Of a DNA stretch of 64,000 bases, positions 52,373 through 61,574 are shown piece after piece (the first letter of the stretch is position 1; the number at the start of each line of letters is the position of its first letter). Source of the stretch: M55B144 sp964550615 (GTDB lineage: Bacteria > Bipolaricaulota > Bipolaricaulia > UBA7950 > UBA9294); assembly GCA_964550615.1 (NCBI GenBank), contig CAZKAB010000003.1, forward strand, positions 1 through 64,000, in the 5' to 3' direction. The position numbers and the translations under genes are program-made. The notes beneath the pieces are model-generated. The model had not been told where the DNA came from. It was given only the letters and a program-made list of their open reading frames with translations, and ran no database searches.

Positions 52373-52555
52373 GTGCCAAAGCAAACACTCGACAAAGTAT
52401 CAATCTACGTTCCCAAGAACAGAATACATCTTCGGCCCATCGAAAGGCTCGCTGAGCTGGCTGACAAGGAAGATCGTTCCGTCAGCTATCTGGCCGTCGA
52501 GGCAATTCTTCAGTACCTACAAGAAGAGGAAGAGCAAGAACCGGGTCGAAACTGA
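52373..52555 (+). CDS. Small ribbon-helix-helix protein (paralogue 3)
   Basis: This 60-residue protein is paralogous to those at 23049 and 23262: strand VSIYVPKNR, helix PIERLAELADKE, then DRSVSYLAVEAILQYLQEEEE. GTG 52373 follows GGAGG at five bases. It ends before a strong terminator. It stands alone between the regulator promoter and clpB, with no toxin partner. Its position suggests it might regulate the adjacent operon, but this is speculative. Confidence 0.7.
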   Translation: MPKQTLDKVSIYVPKNRIHLRPIERLAELADKEDRSVSYLAVEAILQYLQEEEEQEPGRN

Positions 52556-52607
52556 TCTTCGGCATAACTGTCGTAGACAATTGACTTGCCTAAACACTGA
52601 AACAAGA

Positions 52608-52642
52608 GCCGACCCGCGCAAAAGGCGGGTCGGCCTTCTTAT
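52608..52642 (+). terminator. Rho-independent terminator
   Basis: A 10-bp stem GCCGACCCGC/GCGGGTCGGC with a GCAAAAG loop is followed by CTTCTTAT. It ends the ribbon-helix-helix gene and may serve clpB, which converges, from the other strand. Confidence 0.85.
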
Positions 52643-52667
52643 ATGCCAGCATCTCGATACGGTGCAG

Positions 52668-54899
52668 CTATACTTCTTGTTCCGATTGTGCACGGAAGAC
52701 GAGTACGTCGGCCATCGCGGCGGCATCGACCGTGACCCGGGCGCCATCCTTGATTTCGCCAGTTACGATCCTCATCGCCAGAGGGTTCTCTATTAGGCGC
52801 TTCAAGGCGCGTTCGAGAGGCCGAGCACCGTAGTGCGGATCGTATCCCTCTTTTGTCAGGATCTTCTTCGCCTCCTCAGTCACGTTCAAGACGATCCTCT
52901 GCTCTGCCAGCCGCTTGTTCAACGCGTCGATTTTGAGGTTAACGATCTGAGCTATCGCCTCTTCAGCAAGTGGGTGGAAGATGATCGTATCGTCGATCCG
53001 GTTTAGGAACTCAGGCCGGAATGCGCGACGCAATTCATCTTCGATTTTCTCGCGCACATCGCTCTCACGGACGCCTTCCGAGAAGAGTTCGCTTCCGATA
53101 TTGGAGGTCATGATGATGATTGTGTGCCTGAAGTCGACGGTGCGGCCGTGACCGTCAGTCAATCGGCCTTCGTCTAGAAGCTGCAGCAACAAGTTCATCA
53201 CCTGCGGATGCGCCTTCTCAATCTCATCGAACAGCACAACCTGGTACGGCCGCCGCCGCACGGCTTCGGTAAGCTGCCCGCCTTCTTCGTAACCGACATA
53301 CCCCGGCGGCGATCCGATGAGACGCGCCACTGCGTGCCGCTCCATGTACTCTGACATGTCAATCCGTTGTAGCGCGCTGTCGCTTCCAAACAGGAATGCT
53401 GCCAGTGCTTTGGCAAGCTCCGTCTTCCCCACCCCGGTCGGCCCGAGGAAGAGGAAGGTGCCGATCGGCTTGCGCGGATCGGACAGGCCGGCGCGCGAAT
53501 GACGCACCGCCTCAGCAACAGCGTGCACACCCTCTTCTTGATCGATGACGCGCGCGTGCAACAGGTCCTCCATCTGAGCAAGACGCGACCTCTCCTCTTC
53601 GAGCATTCGCTCCGCGGGAATACCCGTCCACTGAGATACAATCGCCGCGATCTGCGGTGCGGCCACCTCCCGATCGCCGCCCTCGACCTGAATCCGGCTC
53701 GCCGCCTCGTCGAGAAGGTCTATGGCCTTGTCCGGAAGAAAACGATCCGTGATATAGCGCTCGGACAGCCGCGCTGCCGCCTGGATCGCTTCGTCGGTGA
53801 TCTTGACGTCATGATGCTCCTCAAGCTTCTCCCGCAATCCGGTTAGAATCGCCACCGTATCCTCGATCGTCGGTTCACCTACGTAGACGCGCTGCAACCG
53901 TCTCTCGAGAGCGGAATCCTTCTCGATGTGCTCGCGATATTCATTCAATGTCGTTGCCCCGATTAGTTGGAACTTTCCGCGGGACAACGGCTCTTTGAGC
54001 ATATTCGAGGCGTCGATCGCCCCCTCAGCGGCTCCGGCGCCGACGATCATGTGGAGTTCGTCAACGAACACGAGCGTCTTGCCGGCCGTCGCCTCGATCT
54101 CTTTTATAACGGCCTTGAGGCGATCCTCGAACTCGCCGCGAAACTTCGAGCCGGCGACCATCGACGCAATATCAAGCGCAATGATCTCCTTTCCTTTCAG
54201 AGAGGCCGGGACATCATCGGCGGCGATCCTCTGAGCCAGCCCTTCAACCACGGCTGTCTTTCCCACGCCAGGCTCCCCGATCAATACCGGATTGTTCTTC
54301 CGCCTACGGGAGAGAATCTGCTCCATGCGCAGGATTTCTTGCTCGCGACCGATTACCGGATCAAGCTCTCCCCGTGCAGCCATCTCGGTGAGATTTGTCG
54401 AGTACTTCTTTAGGATTTGATACTGGTCTTCCGAGTCGCGCGTTGTCACCCGCTGCTCGCCACGTACGCCACGAAGCGCAGTATAGATGGACTCTGGCGT
54501 GATCTGATGCTTGTCGAGCACCCGCTTCAGGCTGGGGTCTGTCGTACGGCTGATCGACAGTAGTAGATGGTCGACGCCGACATACTCATCGTGCAGTCGC
54601 TCCGCTTCCATCTGCGCACCGGCGACGACAGAATCCAGGCGTGGCGTGATGTAGACCTGCGTGCCGAGAGAGCCGGCGATGGACGGCTTCCCTTTGAGAA
54701 GCACGTCGAGGTCTTTGCTCAGCCCGGTGAGATTTACGCCCATCTCCTGCAAGAGATCGCGGCCAACCCCTTCCTTGGTGGCAAGCACTGTGAAGATGTG
54801 CTCCACGTCGAGTTGGTTATGCTTGTAGCGCGTCAAGAGATCTTGTGCTTCGTGAAACAGCTCTTGCGCGCCTTCAGTCATTCTATCGAAACGAATCAT
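52668..54899 (-). CDS. clpB: ClpB-like AAA+ disaggregase lacking the middle domain
   Basis: This 743-residue double-AAA+ protein has N-domain repeats (about 5-145), NBD1 with Walker A GEPGVGKTA near 208 and FVDELHMIVGAG, and NBD2 with GPTGVGKTE near 487, VLFDEIEKAHP and the C-terminal GARPLERALKRLIE. Between NBD1 and NBD2 only about 20 residues (RIQVEGGDREVAAPQIAA) replace the ~110-residue coiled-coil M-domain of ClpB. The ClpP-binding loop of ClpA/ClpC (IGL/VGF) is also absent. It is close to ClpB minus M-domain in length. ATG 54899 is preferred, with GTG 54908 as an alternative. It is controlled by a CIRCE-like site. Confidence 0.85.
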   Translation of the reverse strand: MIRFDRMTEGAQELFHEAQDLLTRYKHNQLDVEHIFTVLATKEGVGRDLLQEMGVNLTGLSKDLDVLLKGKPSIAGSLGTQVYITPRLDSVVAGAQMEAERLHDEYVGVDHLLLSISRTTDPSLKRVLDKHQITPESIYTALRGVRGEQRVTTRDSEDQYQILKKYSTNLTEMAARGELDPVIGREQEILRMEQILSRRRKNNPVLIGEPGVGKTAVVEGLAQRIAADDVPASLKGKEIIALDIASMVAGSKFRGEFEDRLKAVIKEIEATAGKTLVFVDELHMIVGAGAAEGAIDASNMLKEPLSRGKFQLIGATTLNEYREHIEKDSALERRLQRVYVGEPTIEDTVAILTGLREKLEEHHDVKITDEAIQAAARLSERYITDRFLPDKAIDLLDEAASRIQVEGGDREVAAPQIAAIVSQWTGIPAERMLEEERSRLAQMEDLLHARVIDQEEGVHAVAEAVRHSRAGLSDPRKPIGTFLFLGPTGVGKTELAKALAAFLFGSDSALQRIDMSEYMERHAVARLIGSPPGYVGYEEGGQLTEAVRRRPYQVVLFDEIEKAHPQVMNLLLQLLDEGRLTDGHGRTVDFRHTIIIMTSNIGSELFSEGVRESDVREKIEDELRRAFRPEFLNRIDDTIIFHPLAEEAIAQIVNLKIDALNKRLAEQRIVLNVTEEAKKILTKEGYDPHYGARPLERALKRLIENPLAMRIVTGEIKDGARVTVDAAAMADVLVFRAQSEQEV

Positions 54900-54914
54900 G
54901 ATGATCACCCGCCA

Positions 54915-54941
54915 TTAGCAGTCGCTTACCTTGATTGCTAA
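54915..54941 (-). promoter_or_regulatory. CIRCE-like operator (HrcA site) before clpB
   Basis: TTAGCAGTC (54915-54923), exactly nine bases, then GATTGCTAA (54933-54941) match the CIRCE consensus TTAGCACTC-N9-GAGTGCTAA at 8 of 9 bases in each arm, on the strand read by clpB. It lies 16 bp before the start codon and just downstream of the promoter, where HrcA binding would block transcription. Confidence 0.8.
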
Positions 54942-54969
54942 TAGTAGTGCGAATCGGAGGCGATTGCAA
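54941..54969 (-). promoter_or_regulatory. clpB promoter
   Basis: On the minus strand TTGCAA (54969-54964), a 17-bp spacer and TACTAT (54946-54941). The -10 box abuts the CIRCE-like repeat, consistent with HrcA repression. Confidence 0.6.
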
Positions 54970-55221
54970 GTATTCATCGCCCCAGATTGTGAGATACACT
55001 GAGGATGATCTCACAGTAATACATGCGCCCGAACCCTAAGATGGACTCGATACACGCTATCATTGATTGCACGACAAGCATCATTCAGCAATCACGCGGG
55101 CCAAGGAGTCAAAGATGGGATTACGGCCGCACCCTCCGACGCGGGCACGGATGATACTTGCGTCATCTGCATCGGGTATGCGAAACTGCAGGACAAGCAC
55201 GCGTACACTGATCGAGGAGCG

Positions 55222-55812
55222 ATGTTCAACGACATACAGCAACCGATCCTTAAACGAATGCACCACCTTGAGGGCATCGACCGCCTCGATCGAACGGACG
55301 GAACAGAGCGCATGCAGCGCTTGCGCCAGATCCCGCCGATAACAGGCCGGTTCATTGCCCTGTTAGCGGCCGCCGCCCCGGCCGGCGAGTACATCGAGAT
55401 CGGAACGAGCGCCGGCTATTCCACTCTCTGGCTTGCGTTGGCCTGTCGGCTTGTCGGACGGCGAATTACAACATTCGAGATCCTTGCCGCAAAGGTAAAA
55501 CTCGCAAGAGAGACCTTCGCTTCGGCTGAAGTGGACGATGTGGTGCGTCTTGTTCATGGCGATGCGTTGACGCAAATTGCCCACTTGGCTGAGATCGGGT
55601 TCTGTTTTCTTGACGCGGAAAAGGAAATATACGCTGGCTGCTATGAGGCCGTCGTCCCGAAGCTGGTACCGGGCGGCATCCTTGTTGCGGACAACGCGAT
55701 CAACCACGCCGCCACCCTGCAGCCGATGCTCGACCGCGCGCTGAGCGACGATCGGGTGGATGCACTAATCGTACCTATTGGCAAGGGCGAGCTTGTGTGC
55801 AGGCGGAAGTAG
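55222..55812 (+). CDS. O-methyltransferase (COMT-like)
   Basis: This 196-residue SAM methyltransferase of the bacterial O-methyltransferase family has EYIEIGTSAGYSTLWLALA (motif I), TFEILAAKVKLARETF, GDALTQIA, FCFLDAEKEIYAGCYE (metal and acceptor region, DAE) and LVPGGILVADNA. ATG 55222 follows GAGGAGCG. A longer upstream frame lacks a ribosome site. The substrate is not evident. Confidence 0.8.
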   Translation: MFNDIQQPILKRMHHLEGIDRLDRTDGTERMQRLRQIPPITGRFIALLAAAAPAGEYIEIGTSAGYSTLWLALACRLVGRRITTFEILAAKVKLARETFASAEVDDVVRLVHGDALTQIAHLAEIGFCFLDAEKEIYAGCYEAVVPKLVPGGILVADNAINHAATLQPMLDRALSDDRVDALIVPIGKGELVCRRK

Positions 55813-55835
55813 TAGATCCGGCCTCGCTCAACCGA

Positions 55836-56447
55836 TCATCCGTTGTTCTCATCCAGTATCCGGATTACGATTGCCTTTGCCTCAATCAGATCGGCGGCCT
55901 TGTGATACGAAACGCCAGCCGGCAAGAGATCACGTACGTATGGCTTGTCGGCCACGAGGATGAACTCAGCAATTCCTGCCCGATCAGCAGCGATGAGGTC
56001 GAGATGGGCATCGCCGATCGCGATCGCTTCGTCCGGCTGCGCACCGAGCCTAGCCAATGCAAGAAGAAACGCTTGCGGATCGGGCTTGAGCGCGCCGTCA
56101 TCACGGCTCAAGACAAGGTCGAACTCCAGTGGATGGCTTTCGAGAACAACATCGACGCTACGGCGTGAGTTGTTGGTGACTAGCGCACACTTGACCCCGG
56201 CGTTATGCAACGATTGTAACAGGTCCTCCGTTCCGGGGATCAGCCTTCCATTCTTTACTCCCAGGGCTTCGTGCCGTTCCAGGATCGCGATCCCCCGCGC
56301 CCGCCCTTGCGGCTCCAAAGCCTTGAGCTGCTCGTAGATCGGTCGTCCGTCGGCCGGAATTCCGATTTCTCGGCGCACTGCCATCCAATCGATGTCAGTT
56401 TGCCAGATCGTCCCGTCCATGTCGAACAGCGTTGCGCGAATCGTCAT
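55836..56447 (-). CDS. HAD-family phosphatase (phosphoglycolate phosphatase-like)
   Basis: This 203-residue haloacid-dehalogenase hydrolase has nucleophile motif I LFDMDGTIWQT at residues ~7-17, motif II LVTNNSR, motif III lysine in LKPDPQAFLLAL and motif IV AIGDAHLDLIAA. A helical cap lies between I and II. ATG 56447 lacks a clear ribosome site. It is likely a phosphoglycolate or small sugar phosphatase. Confidence 0.85.
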   Translation of the reverse strand: MTIRATLFDMDGTIWQTDIDWMAVRREIGIPADGRPIYEQLKALEPQGRARGIAILERHEALGVKNGRLIPGTEDLLQSLHNAGVKCALVTNNSRRSVDVVLESHPLEFDLVLSRDDGALKPDPQAFLLALARLGAQPDEAIAIGDAHLDLIAADRAGIAEFILVADKPYVRDLLPAGVSYHKAADLIEAKAIVIRILDENNG

Positions 56448-56704
56448 AGGAACGCGATGATAACCCACGCAGAACGCGGTTTCATTGGCATGTCTCCAGA
56501 AGGCGGCTTTAAGGAGTCGTTTTGCCTGCAGGCCGATCCCGAAGATGTCGTCGATGCGTATCGGTTAGTGCGCCTTGCGACAACATCACGCCCGCTCCAG
56601 ACGGCGCGGGCGGCACAATGCTGCTGTGGTTTTCGGGAACATCGACTGGCAAAGAAATGGCCGGTTTGGTACTTTGGTGCCGCATGGCACACGAGGAGGA
56701 GACC

Positions 56705-57670
56705 ATGATTCAACAGAGATCCTGGAAACGAAAGGTGGTCGTTGTCGGTGCCGGTGCTGTCGGAGCTACGTTCTGCTACGCTCTTGCTCAGAGCGGTATC
56801 GCTGACGAGATCACCCTGATCGATCAGAACAGCGATCTAGCTCGCGGACAAGTACTCGACCTAAGTCACGGGCAACCGTTCTTTCCCACCGTCGATGTGC
56901 ACATCGGCGACAAGAACGACTATCGCGATGCACAACTCGTGGTGGTCACCGCCGGATCAAAGCAACGCCCGGGGGAGACGCGGCTCGATCTCCTCCGGAG
57001 GAACGCTTCTATTATTCGATCCATTGCATCGGACATCGCCGGTGCCGACTCGCAGGGCGTCCTTCTCGTGGTGAGTAACCCGGTCGATGTGCTGACGCGC
57101 GTCGCGATCAACACGACTGGGTGGCCGCGCTCACGCGTGATCGGTTCCGGAACAGTGCTGGACAGCGCCCGCTTCCGCTACCTGCTCGGACGACACTGCC
57201 GAGTCGACACGCACAACGTGCACGGATACATCCTGGGAGAGCACGGCGACAGCGAATTTGCCGCGTGGTCGATGACTCACATCGGCGGCGTGCACATCGA
57301 CTCATACTGCCCCATCTGCGGACGGTGCGAAGACTGGACCGCAGCCCGCAAGCAGATCGAGCAAGACGTTATCGAGTCCGCCTACCACATCATCGACTAC
57401 AAGGGGTCGACGTACTTTGCGGTGGGCCTGGCCCTGGTGCGAATTGCGGCGGCCGTTTTGCGCGGTCAGAGGAGCGTGCTGACTGTTTCCACCATGCTTG
57501 AGGGCGAGTTCGATCTGAACGGCATTTGTCTCAGTGTTCCTTGTGTGATAAGCGAAAATGGGGTTGAACAGATCATGGCGGGCCATCTGCGGCAAGAGGA
57601 AAACGAGGCCCTCTTCCGGTCGGCGGCTGTGCTCGAGAAAGCTATCTCAAGCCTTGAAGAGGAGGGATAA
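56705..57670 (+). CDS. ldh: L-lactate dehydrogenase
   Basis: This 321-residue LDH/MDH-fold enzyme has Rossmann motif VVVVGAGAVGATFCYAL, substrate loop KQRPGETRLDLL (Q in the position that distinguishes lactate from malate dehydrogenase), VVSNPVDVLT and the catalytic histidine in GEHGDSEF. ATG 56705 follows GAGGAGGAGACC. It reduces pyruvate to lactate to regenerate NAD, suiting a fermentative cell. The CAT-like gene begins 5 bp downstream. Confidence 0.88.
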   Translation: MIQQRSWKRKVVVVGAGAVGATFCYALAQSGIADEITLIDQNSDLARGQVLDLSHGQPFFPTVDVHIGDKNDYRDAQLVVVTAGSKQRPGETRLDLLRRNASIIRSIASDIAGADSQGVLLVVSNPVDVLTRVAINTTGWPRSRVIGSGTVLDSARFRYLLGRHCRVDTHNVHGYILGEHGDSEFAAWSMTHIGGVHIDSYCPICGRCEDWTAARKQIEQDVIESAYHIIDYKGSTYFAVGLALVRIAAAVLRGQRSVLTVSTMLEGEFDLNGICLSVPCVISENGVEQIMAGHLRQEENEALFRSAAVLEKAISSLEEEG

Positions 57671-57675
57671 GCGCG

Positions 57676-58214
57676 ATGAAGCAGATCGATCCTGACAGCT
57701 GGCCCAGACGGGAACAGTTACGGGTCTATAGTGCCTTTGCAAACCCGCACTTCGGTCTGTGCGCCAATGTCGACGTCAGTGCGCTCTACCGGTACGTAAA
57801 GAAGAGCGGCATCTCATTCACCGTAGCTGTTGTGTATACGCTCGCCAGAACAGCAAACGCTATCCCCGAATTTCGCCGCCGCATCCGTTCGGAGAAGGTA
57901 GTAGAGCATGCAGTTGTGCATCCGTCGATCACCGTCCTTACGCACGACGATCTGTTTGGCTTCTGCCTGATTGAATACGCTGATGACTTCTCAGTATTTG
58001 CGGCAGGAGCGCGGGAGATGATTGCCCGAGCAAAGGAGCATCCAACGCTTGAAGACGAACCCGAACGGGACGATCTGTTGTTCATGACCGCGATTCCATG
58101 GGTGTCGTTCACTGCTTTTTCGCACCCCATGCCTGCGGCTCCTGTCGATTCGGTGCCGCGGATCGCGTGGGGCAGGTTCTTCGACAACGGCAAGACTCTG
58201 CAAATGCCGCTTGC
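57676..58214 (+). CDS. Chloramphenicol acetyltransferase-like protein, C-terminus lost
   Basis: The visible 179 residues match the CAT (CatA) trimeric acetyltransferase family: WPRREQLRVYSAFANPHF, NIDV-like ANVDVSALYRYVKK, ITVLTHDDLFGFCLIEY and IPWVSFTAFSHPM. The catalytic motif HHALMDG near the C-terminus lies in the N-run, so activity cannot be judged. Many CAT-like genes in environmental bacteria have unknown acceptors. Its start is 5 bp after ldh. Confidence 0.75.
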
Positions 58215-58314
58215 NNNNNNNNNNNNNNNNNNNNNNNNNNNNNNNNNNNNNNNNNNNNNNNNNNNNNNNNNNNNNNNNNNNNNNNNNNNNNNNNNNNNNN
58301 NNNNNNNNNNNNNN
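58215..58314. other. Assembly gap (100 N)
   Basis: A placeholder of 100 N lies between the CAT-like gene and the next flavoprotein gene. The missing CAT tail needs roughly 120 nt, so the true distance is probably larger. Confidence 0.95.
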
Positions 58315-58323
58315 GGAGGAAGA

Positions 58324-58818
58324 GTGGCGGAAAGGAAGTTCACGGAATCAAGACGGGAGATGGAGAATATCCTTCTCGAAGAGACAATCGGGTATTTGGG
58401 GATGTCAGTAAATGACGAGCCTTATGTTGTGCCGCTCAACTACGGCTATGTTGATGGCAGGATCTTGTTCCACTGCGCGCTTGCCGGCGAGAAGATTGAC
58501 TATCTGCAGGCGAATCCGCGCGTTTGCTTCACGGTAGGGCGGCAGGAGGGGAACATCCGGCGGCACGCCGAGGGTGATCCGTGTCATACGAACAATGACA
58601 GTGTCATCTGTCGCGGGAACGCACGCATTATCGAAGATCAAGAGGAGCGCTCGCTCGCCCTCAATGAGTTCAATCGCTACTTTCAGGCCGACGCAGACGA
58701 GATCCCGGCGGCAGATGTAGCAGGGTGCTTGGCCGTCGAGATCGAAATCGTCGAGATGACCGGTAGACAAGAACGGGACGGAGAACGTGTCTACTGGCGA
58801 TACACGTTCGCCCGCTAA
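58324..58818 (+). CDS. NimA-like flavin-binding (PNPOx-fold) protein
   Basis: This 164-residue split-barrel protein resembles nitroimidazole-resistance NimA-type proteins: IGYLGMSVNDEPYVVPLNYG, FHCALAGEKIDYL, RVCFTVGRQ and a C-terminal VEIEIVEMTGRQ. GTG 58324 lies four bases after GGAGG at the edge of the gap, so the gene is probably complete. Such proteins bind flavin or heme and may protect from redox-active compounds. It is a second PNPOx-fold gene, unrelated in neighbours to that at 27040. Confidence 0.75.
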   Translation: MAERKFTESRREMENILLEETIGYLGMSVNDEPYVVPLNYGYVDGRILFHCALAGEKIDYLQANPRVCFTVGRQEGNIRRHAEGDPCHTNNDSVICRGNARIIEDQEERSLALNEFNRYFQADADEIPAADVAGCLAVEIEIVEMTGRQERDGERVYWRYTFAR

Positions 58819-58935
58819 CCTCACCTATTGCTTTTCCCACGACGCGCCAAAATACGGTGCGCGAGCAGTCCGACAAGATTCCGACTTGTCCGCAACCGTG
58901 TACTCCCGGCATGATGCAGTGCAAAGGAGGCAGAG

Positions 58936-60882
58936 ATGGCACTCACCCCTTGGAGCGGCGTGAAGAAGATCCTCAAGATTCTAAAGTCATCATTAACGCC
59001 AAATCAGATCGCGTTCTCGTTTGCGCTCGGCGTCTTTGCCGGTCTCCCGCCGATGGGGCTACACGTGATCGTCCCGATAACGATTGCGCTTCTTGTCAGG
59101 TGTAGCTTTCGGGCGTTCCTTGTTTCGATGGGATTGTTCAAGTTGCTGTCGCTTCTCGTTTCACCGGGAAGCTACGCCATCGGACGATTCATTCTCGCCA
59201 CGAACCGCGGGCTGGATTCCATGTGGCGTTTCTTGTTCCACCTGCCGATCGCTGCGCCGATGGGCTACGGTCGCTACCTCCTATTCGGAAGCATCGTCCT
59301 GTCGTTGGTTATCGCCGTTCCTGTCTTTCTTGTCGTCCGCCAGCTGACCATCAAGTATCGCCGCTCGTTCACCACCTGGGTGAGTGGGTGGAAGGTATCG
59401 ACCAGACTTCGCGGGAAGCGCGGGGTCGGCCTCGTCCGCTGGCTGTTCGTCGGGGGAGAGGCAAAGTACGTGGACGCAAAGCCGCCGTGGGGGCCGTTCC
59501 GCTACGTCCGCAAATACATGCTCGTCATTCTCCCTGCCGTGTACGCTCTATGCTACTTGAGCGCCGCGATCGTGGTGCCGTTCTTCGCAGGCCGGATAGC
59601 GACTTCCGCCGCGTCCTTTGTGGTCGGTGGCGATGTGGCCGTGGAGGAGAGCACGTTCAGCCTGTTCACCGGGAGGCTCGATCTTACCGACCTGTCGGTA
59701 CAGGATCCGAACAAGCCCGACGAAAATGTGCTCGAGATACCGTTCCTCACGCTCGACGCGGGCATGCTACCGCTTCTTGAGAAGCGGGTCGTGTTCAACG
59801 CGGTCGAGATAGGCGATATCTACCTACACGTCGAGCGCGAGTCCGACGGCACGCTGAATGTCGATGACTTCACGGAAGGGTGGAACGCCGACGGCTACAT
59901 CGAATGGGCAAAGGAGCATGCCAATCAGGTAGACTGGCTCGGACTGTTGCGCCGCTTCATCGCCTATCTCGGAGAATCGCGTCCGCGCAAGGCGGACCTC
60001 TCCCGCTATGCCGGTGGGCGTTCATTCCCGGGATTCGCCCCGTCATTCGCGGTCGAGCGACTGGAGATCGGACGAGTTCACCTGACGCTTGCCGACGCAC
60101 GTCAATCAGACGACTCTTTCCCGCCTATTCTGTTGCGCGAAGTGGAGATTGCCAATCTCGCTTCGCCGGCGCGGCTGGCGCGTAATCCTGTAAGGCTCAG
60201 CCTCAAAGGAGAGATGGGGGATGACTCGCAGGCCGCTTTCGCCCTGACAGCGCAATTCGATGACCGGGGAGATGCGTCGGCCCACACGTACGATCTCGAA
60301 GTGCGCGACATCGACCTTACTCGCTTTGTCTGGCTGTACGGAACAACTCTTCCGTTCGATATCGTGTCCGGCCGCGCTACGCTGACTGCTAAGGTCACTG
60401 TGGCCGGCAATGAGGTTTCAGGAGAGGTGTCAATCGTTCTCGATGGATTGCGCGTGGCACAGCGACCCGAGCAGCCGATGTTCGGTCTCTCGTCCGATCT
60501 GGCGCAGCGCGCGATGGATGGGATTAATCGATATGCGCAGGACCTGCCGATTGTTGTAGGCTGCGCGATAGACGGCACCTCAGAAGCACCGCAAATACAC
60601 TACGAGAAGCCACTGTTGGAGATCGCACGCCAAGGACTGCTGATGGAGGGAAGGCGCGAACTTCAAGGCGCGATAGACCAAATCGCTGCACAGATTGGGT
60701 CGCTCGGCCCGGGTGCGGAAGTCGATCTTCCGGAAGGATATGCCGGGCTACGCCGCGAAGCAGACAACTATGTACATGGCATTCTCGGTGATAGCCCCGT
60801 CCAAACCGCCTCCGATACGACGGACGTATTCAAGGGAATACTTGATCGGTTCTTTCCGCAGGGAGAAACTGACGGGAAATGA
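58936..60882 (+). CDS. DUF2062 – AsmA-like fusion protein
   Basis: This is a 648-residue protein. Residues ~10-150 form a DUF2062/TIGR03546-type membrane domain (LTPNQIAFSFALGVFAGLPP, then several helices). A further helix near 190-215 leads into a long beta-rich region (about 225-610) resembling AsmA/DUF748 proteins that bridge periplasmic space in lipid transport, with FVVGGDVAVEESTFSLF and a repeating strand pattern. ATG 58936 follows AAAGGAGGCAGAG. The combination suggests envelope lipid or outer-membrane maintenance. Function is inferred from the fold only. Confidence 0.6.
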   Translation: MALTPWSGVKKILKILKSSLTPNQIAFSFALGVFAGLPPMGLHVIVPITIALLVRCSFRAFLVSMGLFKLLSLLVSPGSYAIGRFILATNRGLDSMWRFLFHLPIAAPMGYGRYLLFGSIVLSLVIAVPVFLVVRQLTIKYRRSFTTWVSGWKVSTRLRGKRGVGLVRWLFVGGEAKYVDAKPPWGPFRYVRKYMLVILPAVYALCYLSAAIVVPFFAGRIATSAASFVVGGDVAVEESTFSLFTGRLDLTDLSVQDPNKPDENVLEIPFLTLDAGMLPLLEKRVVFNAVEIGDIYLHVERESDGTLNVDDFTEGWNADGYIEWAKEHANQVDWLGLLRRFIAYLGESRPRKADLSRYAGGRSFPGFAPSFAVERLEIGRVHLTLADARQSDDSFPPILLREVEIANLASPARLARNPVRLSLKGEMGDDSQAAFALTAQFDDRGDASAHTYDLEVRDIDLTRFVWLYGTTLPFDIVSGRATLTAKVTVAGNEVSGEVSIVLDGLRVAQRPEQPMFGLSSDLAQRAMDGINRYAQDLPIVVGCAIDGTSEAPQIHYEKPLLEIARQGLLMEGRRELQGAIDQIAAQIGSLGPGAEVDLPEGYAGLRREADNYVHGILGDSPVQTASDTTDVFKGILDRFFPQGETDGK

Positions 60883-60959
60883 CGTCGCGAGTTTCATCAC
60901 GGTGAGAAAAGGCAGAGACAACGCCGATCTCCGAAATCACAGAAGGAGCCTAAGGCGGT

Positions 60960-61397
60960 ATGGTTGAGATCGATCTGCTGGGAGCGCTCGTGTCAATGGC
61001 GATATTCGTCCTTTCGAGCGGGGTCTTCCTTGCCCGCCTCCTTGGGCGAAGCGATATCGGGCACCGGATTGGGGCAGGGCTGCTTCTCACATCTGTGCCG
61101 CTTGCGGTTCTCATCGCCTCCGCTCCACGTCTGCAACGCCCGCTCGTCTACTACATCCAGATCGGCCTGATGCTCACGTATCTTGGCGTTTGCCTCATTC
61201 TGGACTACGTCCCAAAGATCGAATTCCGGCACGTCCGCTGGGCGGTTGTCGCCTACGTCATGCTCTTCTTCGCCGCGACCGGCGGAATGATAGGTGTGGC
61301 AGTGGAAGCGGGACATTCGTGGATGATAGCTTCTGTCATACTGTTCCTGGCAATGGGCGCGCTTGCCTTCATCCAACGGGCAAAAACAGGTTTGTGA
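60960..61397 (+). CDS. Small integral membrane protein
   Basis: This 145-residue protein has about four or five hydrophobic helices (ALVSMAIFVLSSGVFLARLL, IGLMLTYLGVCLILDYV, VVAYVMLFFAATGGMIG, MIASVILFLAMGALAF). It follows AAGGAG at about 11 bases. No catalytic motif is seen, and the family is not recognised. Confidence 0.6.
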   Translation: MVEIDLLGALVSMAIFVLSSGVFLARLLGRSDIGHRIGAGLLLTSVPLAVLIASAPRLQRPLVYYIQIGLMLTYLGVCLILDYVPKIEFRHVRWAVVAYVMLFFAATGGMIGVAVEAGHSWMIASVILFLAMGALAFIQRAKTGL

Positions 61398-61574
61398 GTC
61401 CTTTCCCTTGTGCGATCGCTTGTCTCCCTCACGACTACAGTCCACGGGCGGAGTGGCAACATACTCTCCGTACCCGTTGTCTCATCCAGCCATACCTGAT
61501 GAGAATTGTCCGGGGGCGCTGGGCGGCCTATGCTGATGATGTCAGTGGAAACACCAACGGGGAGAAGAGAGCGA

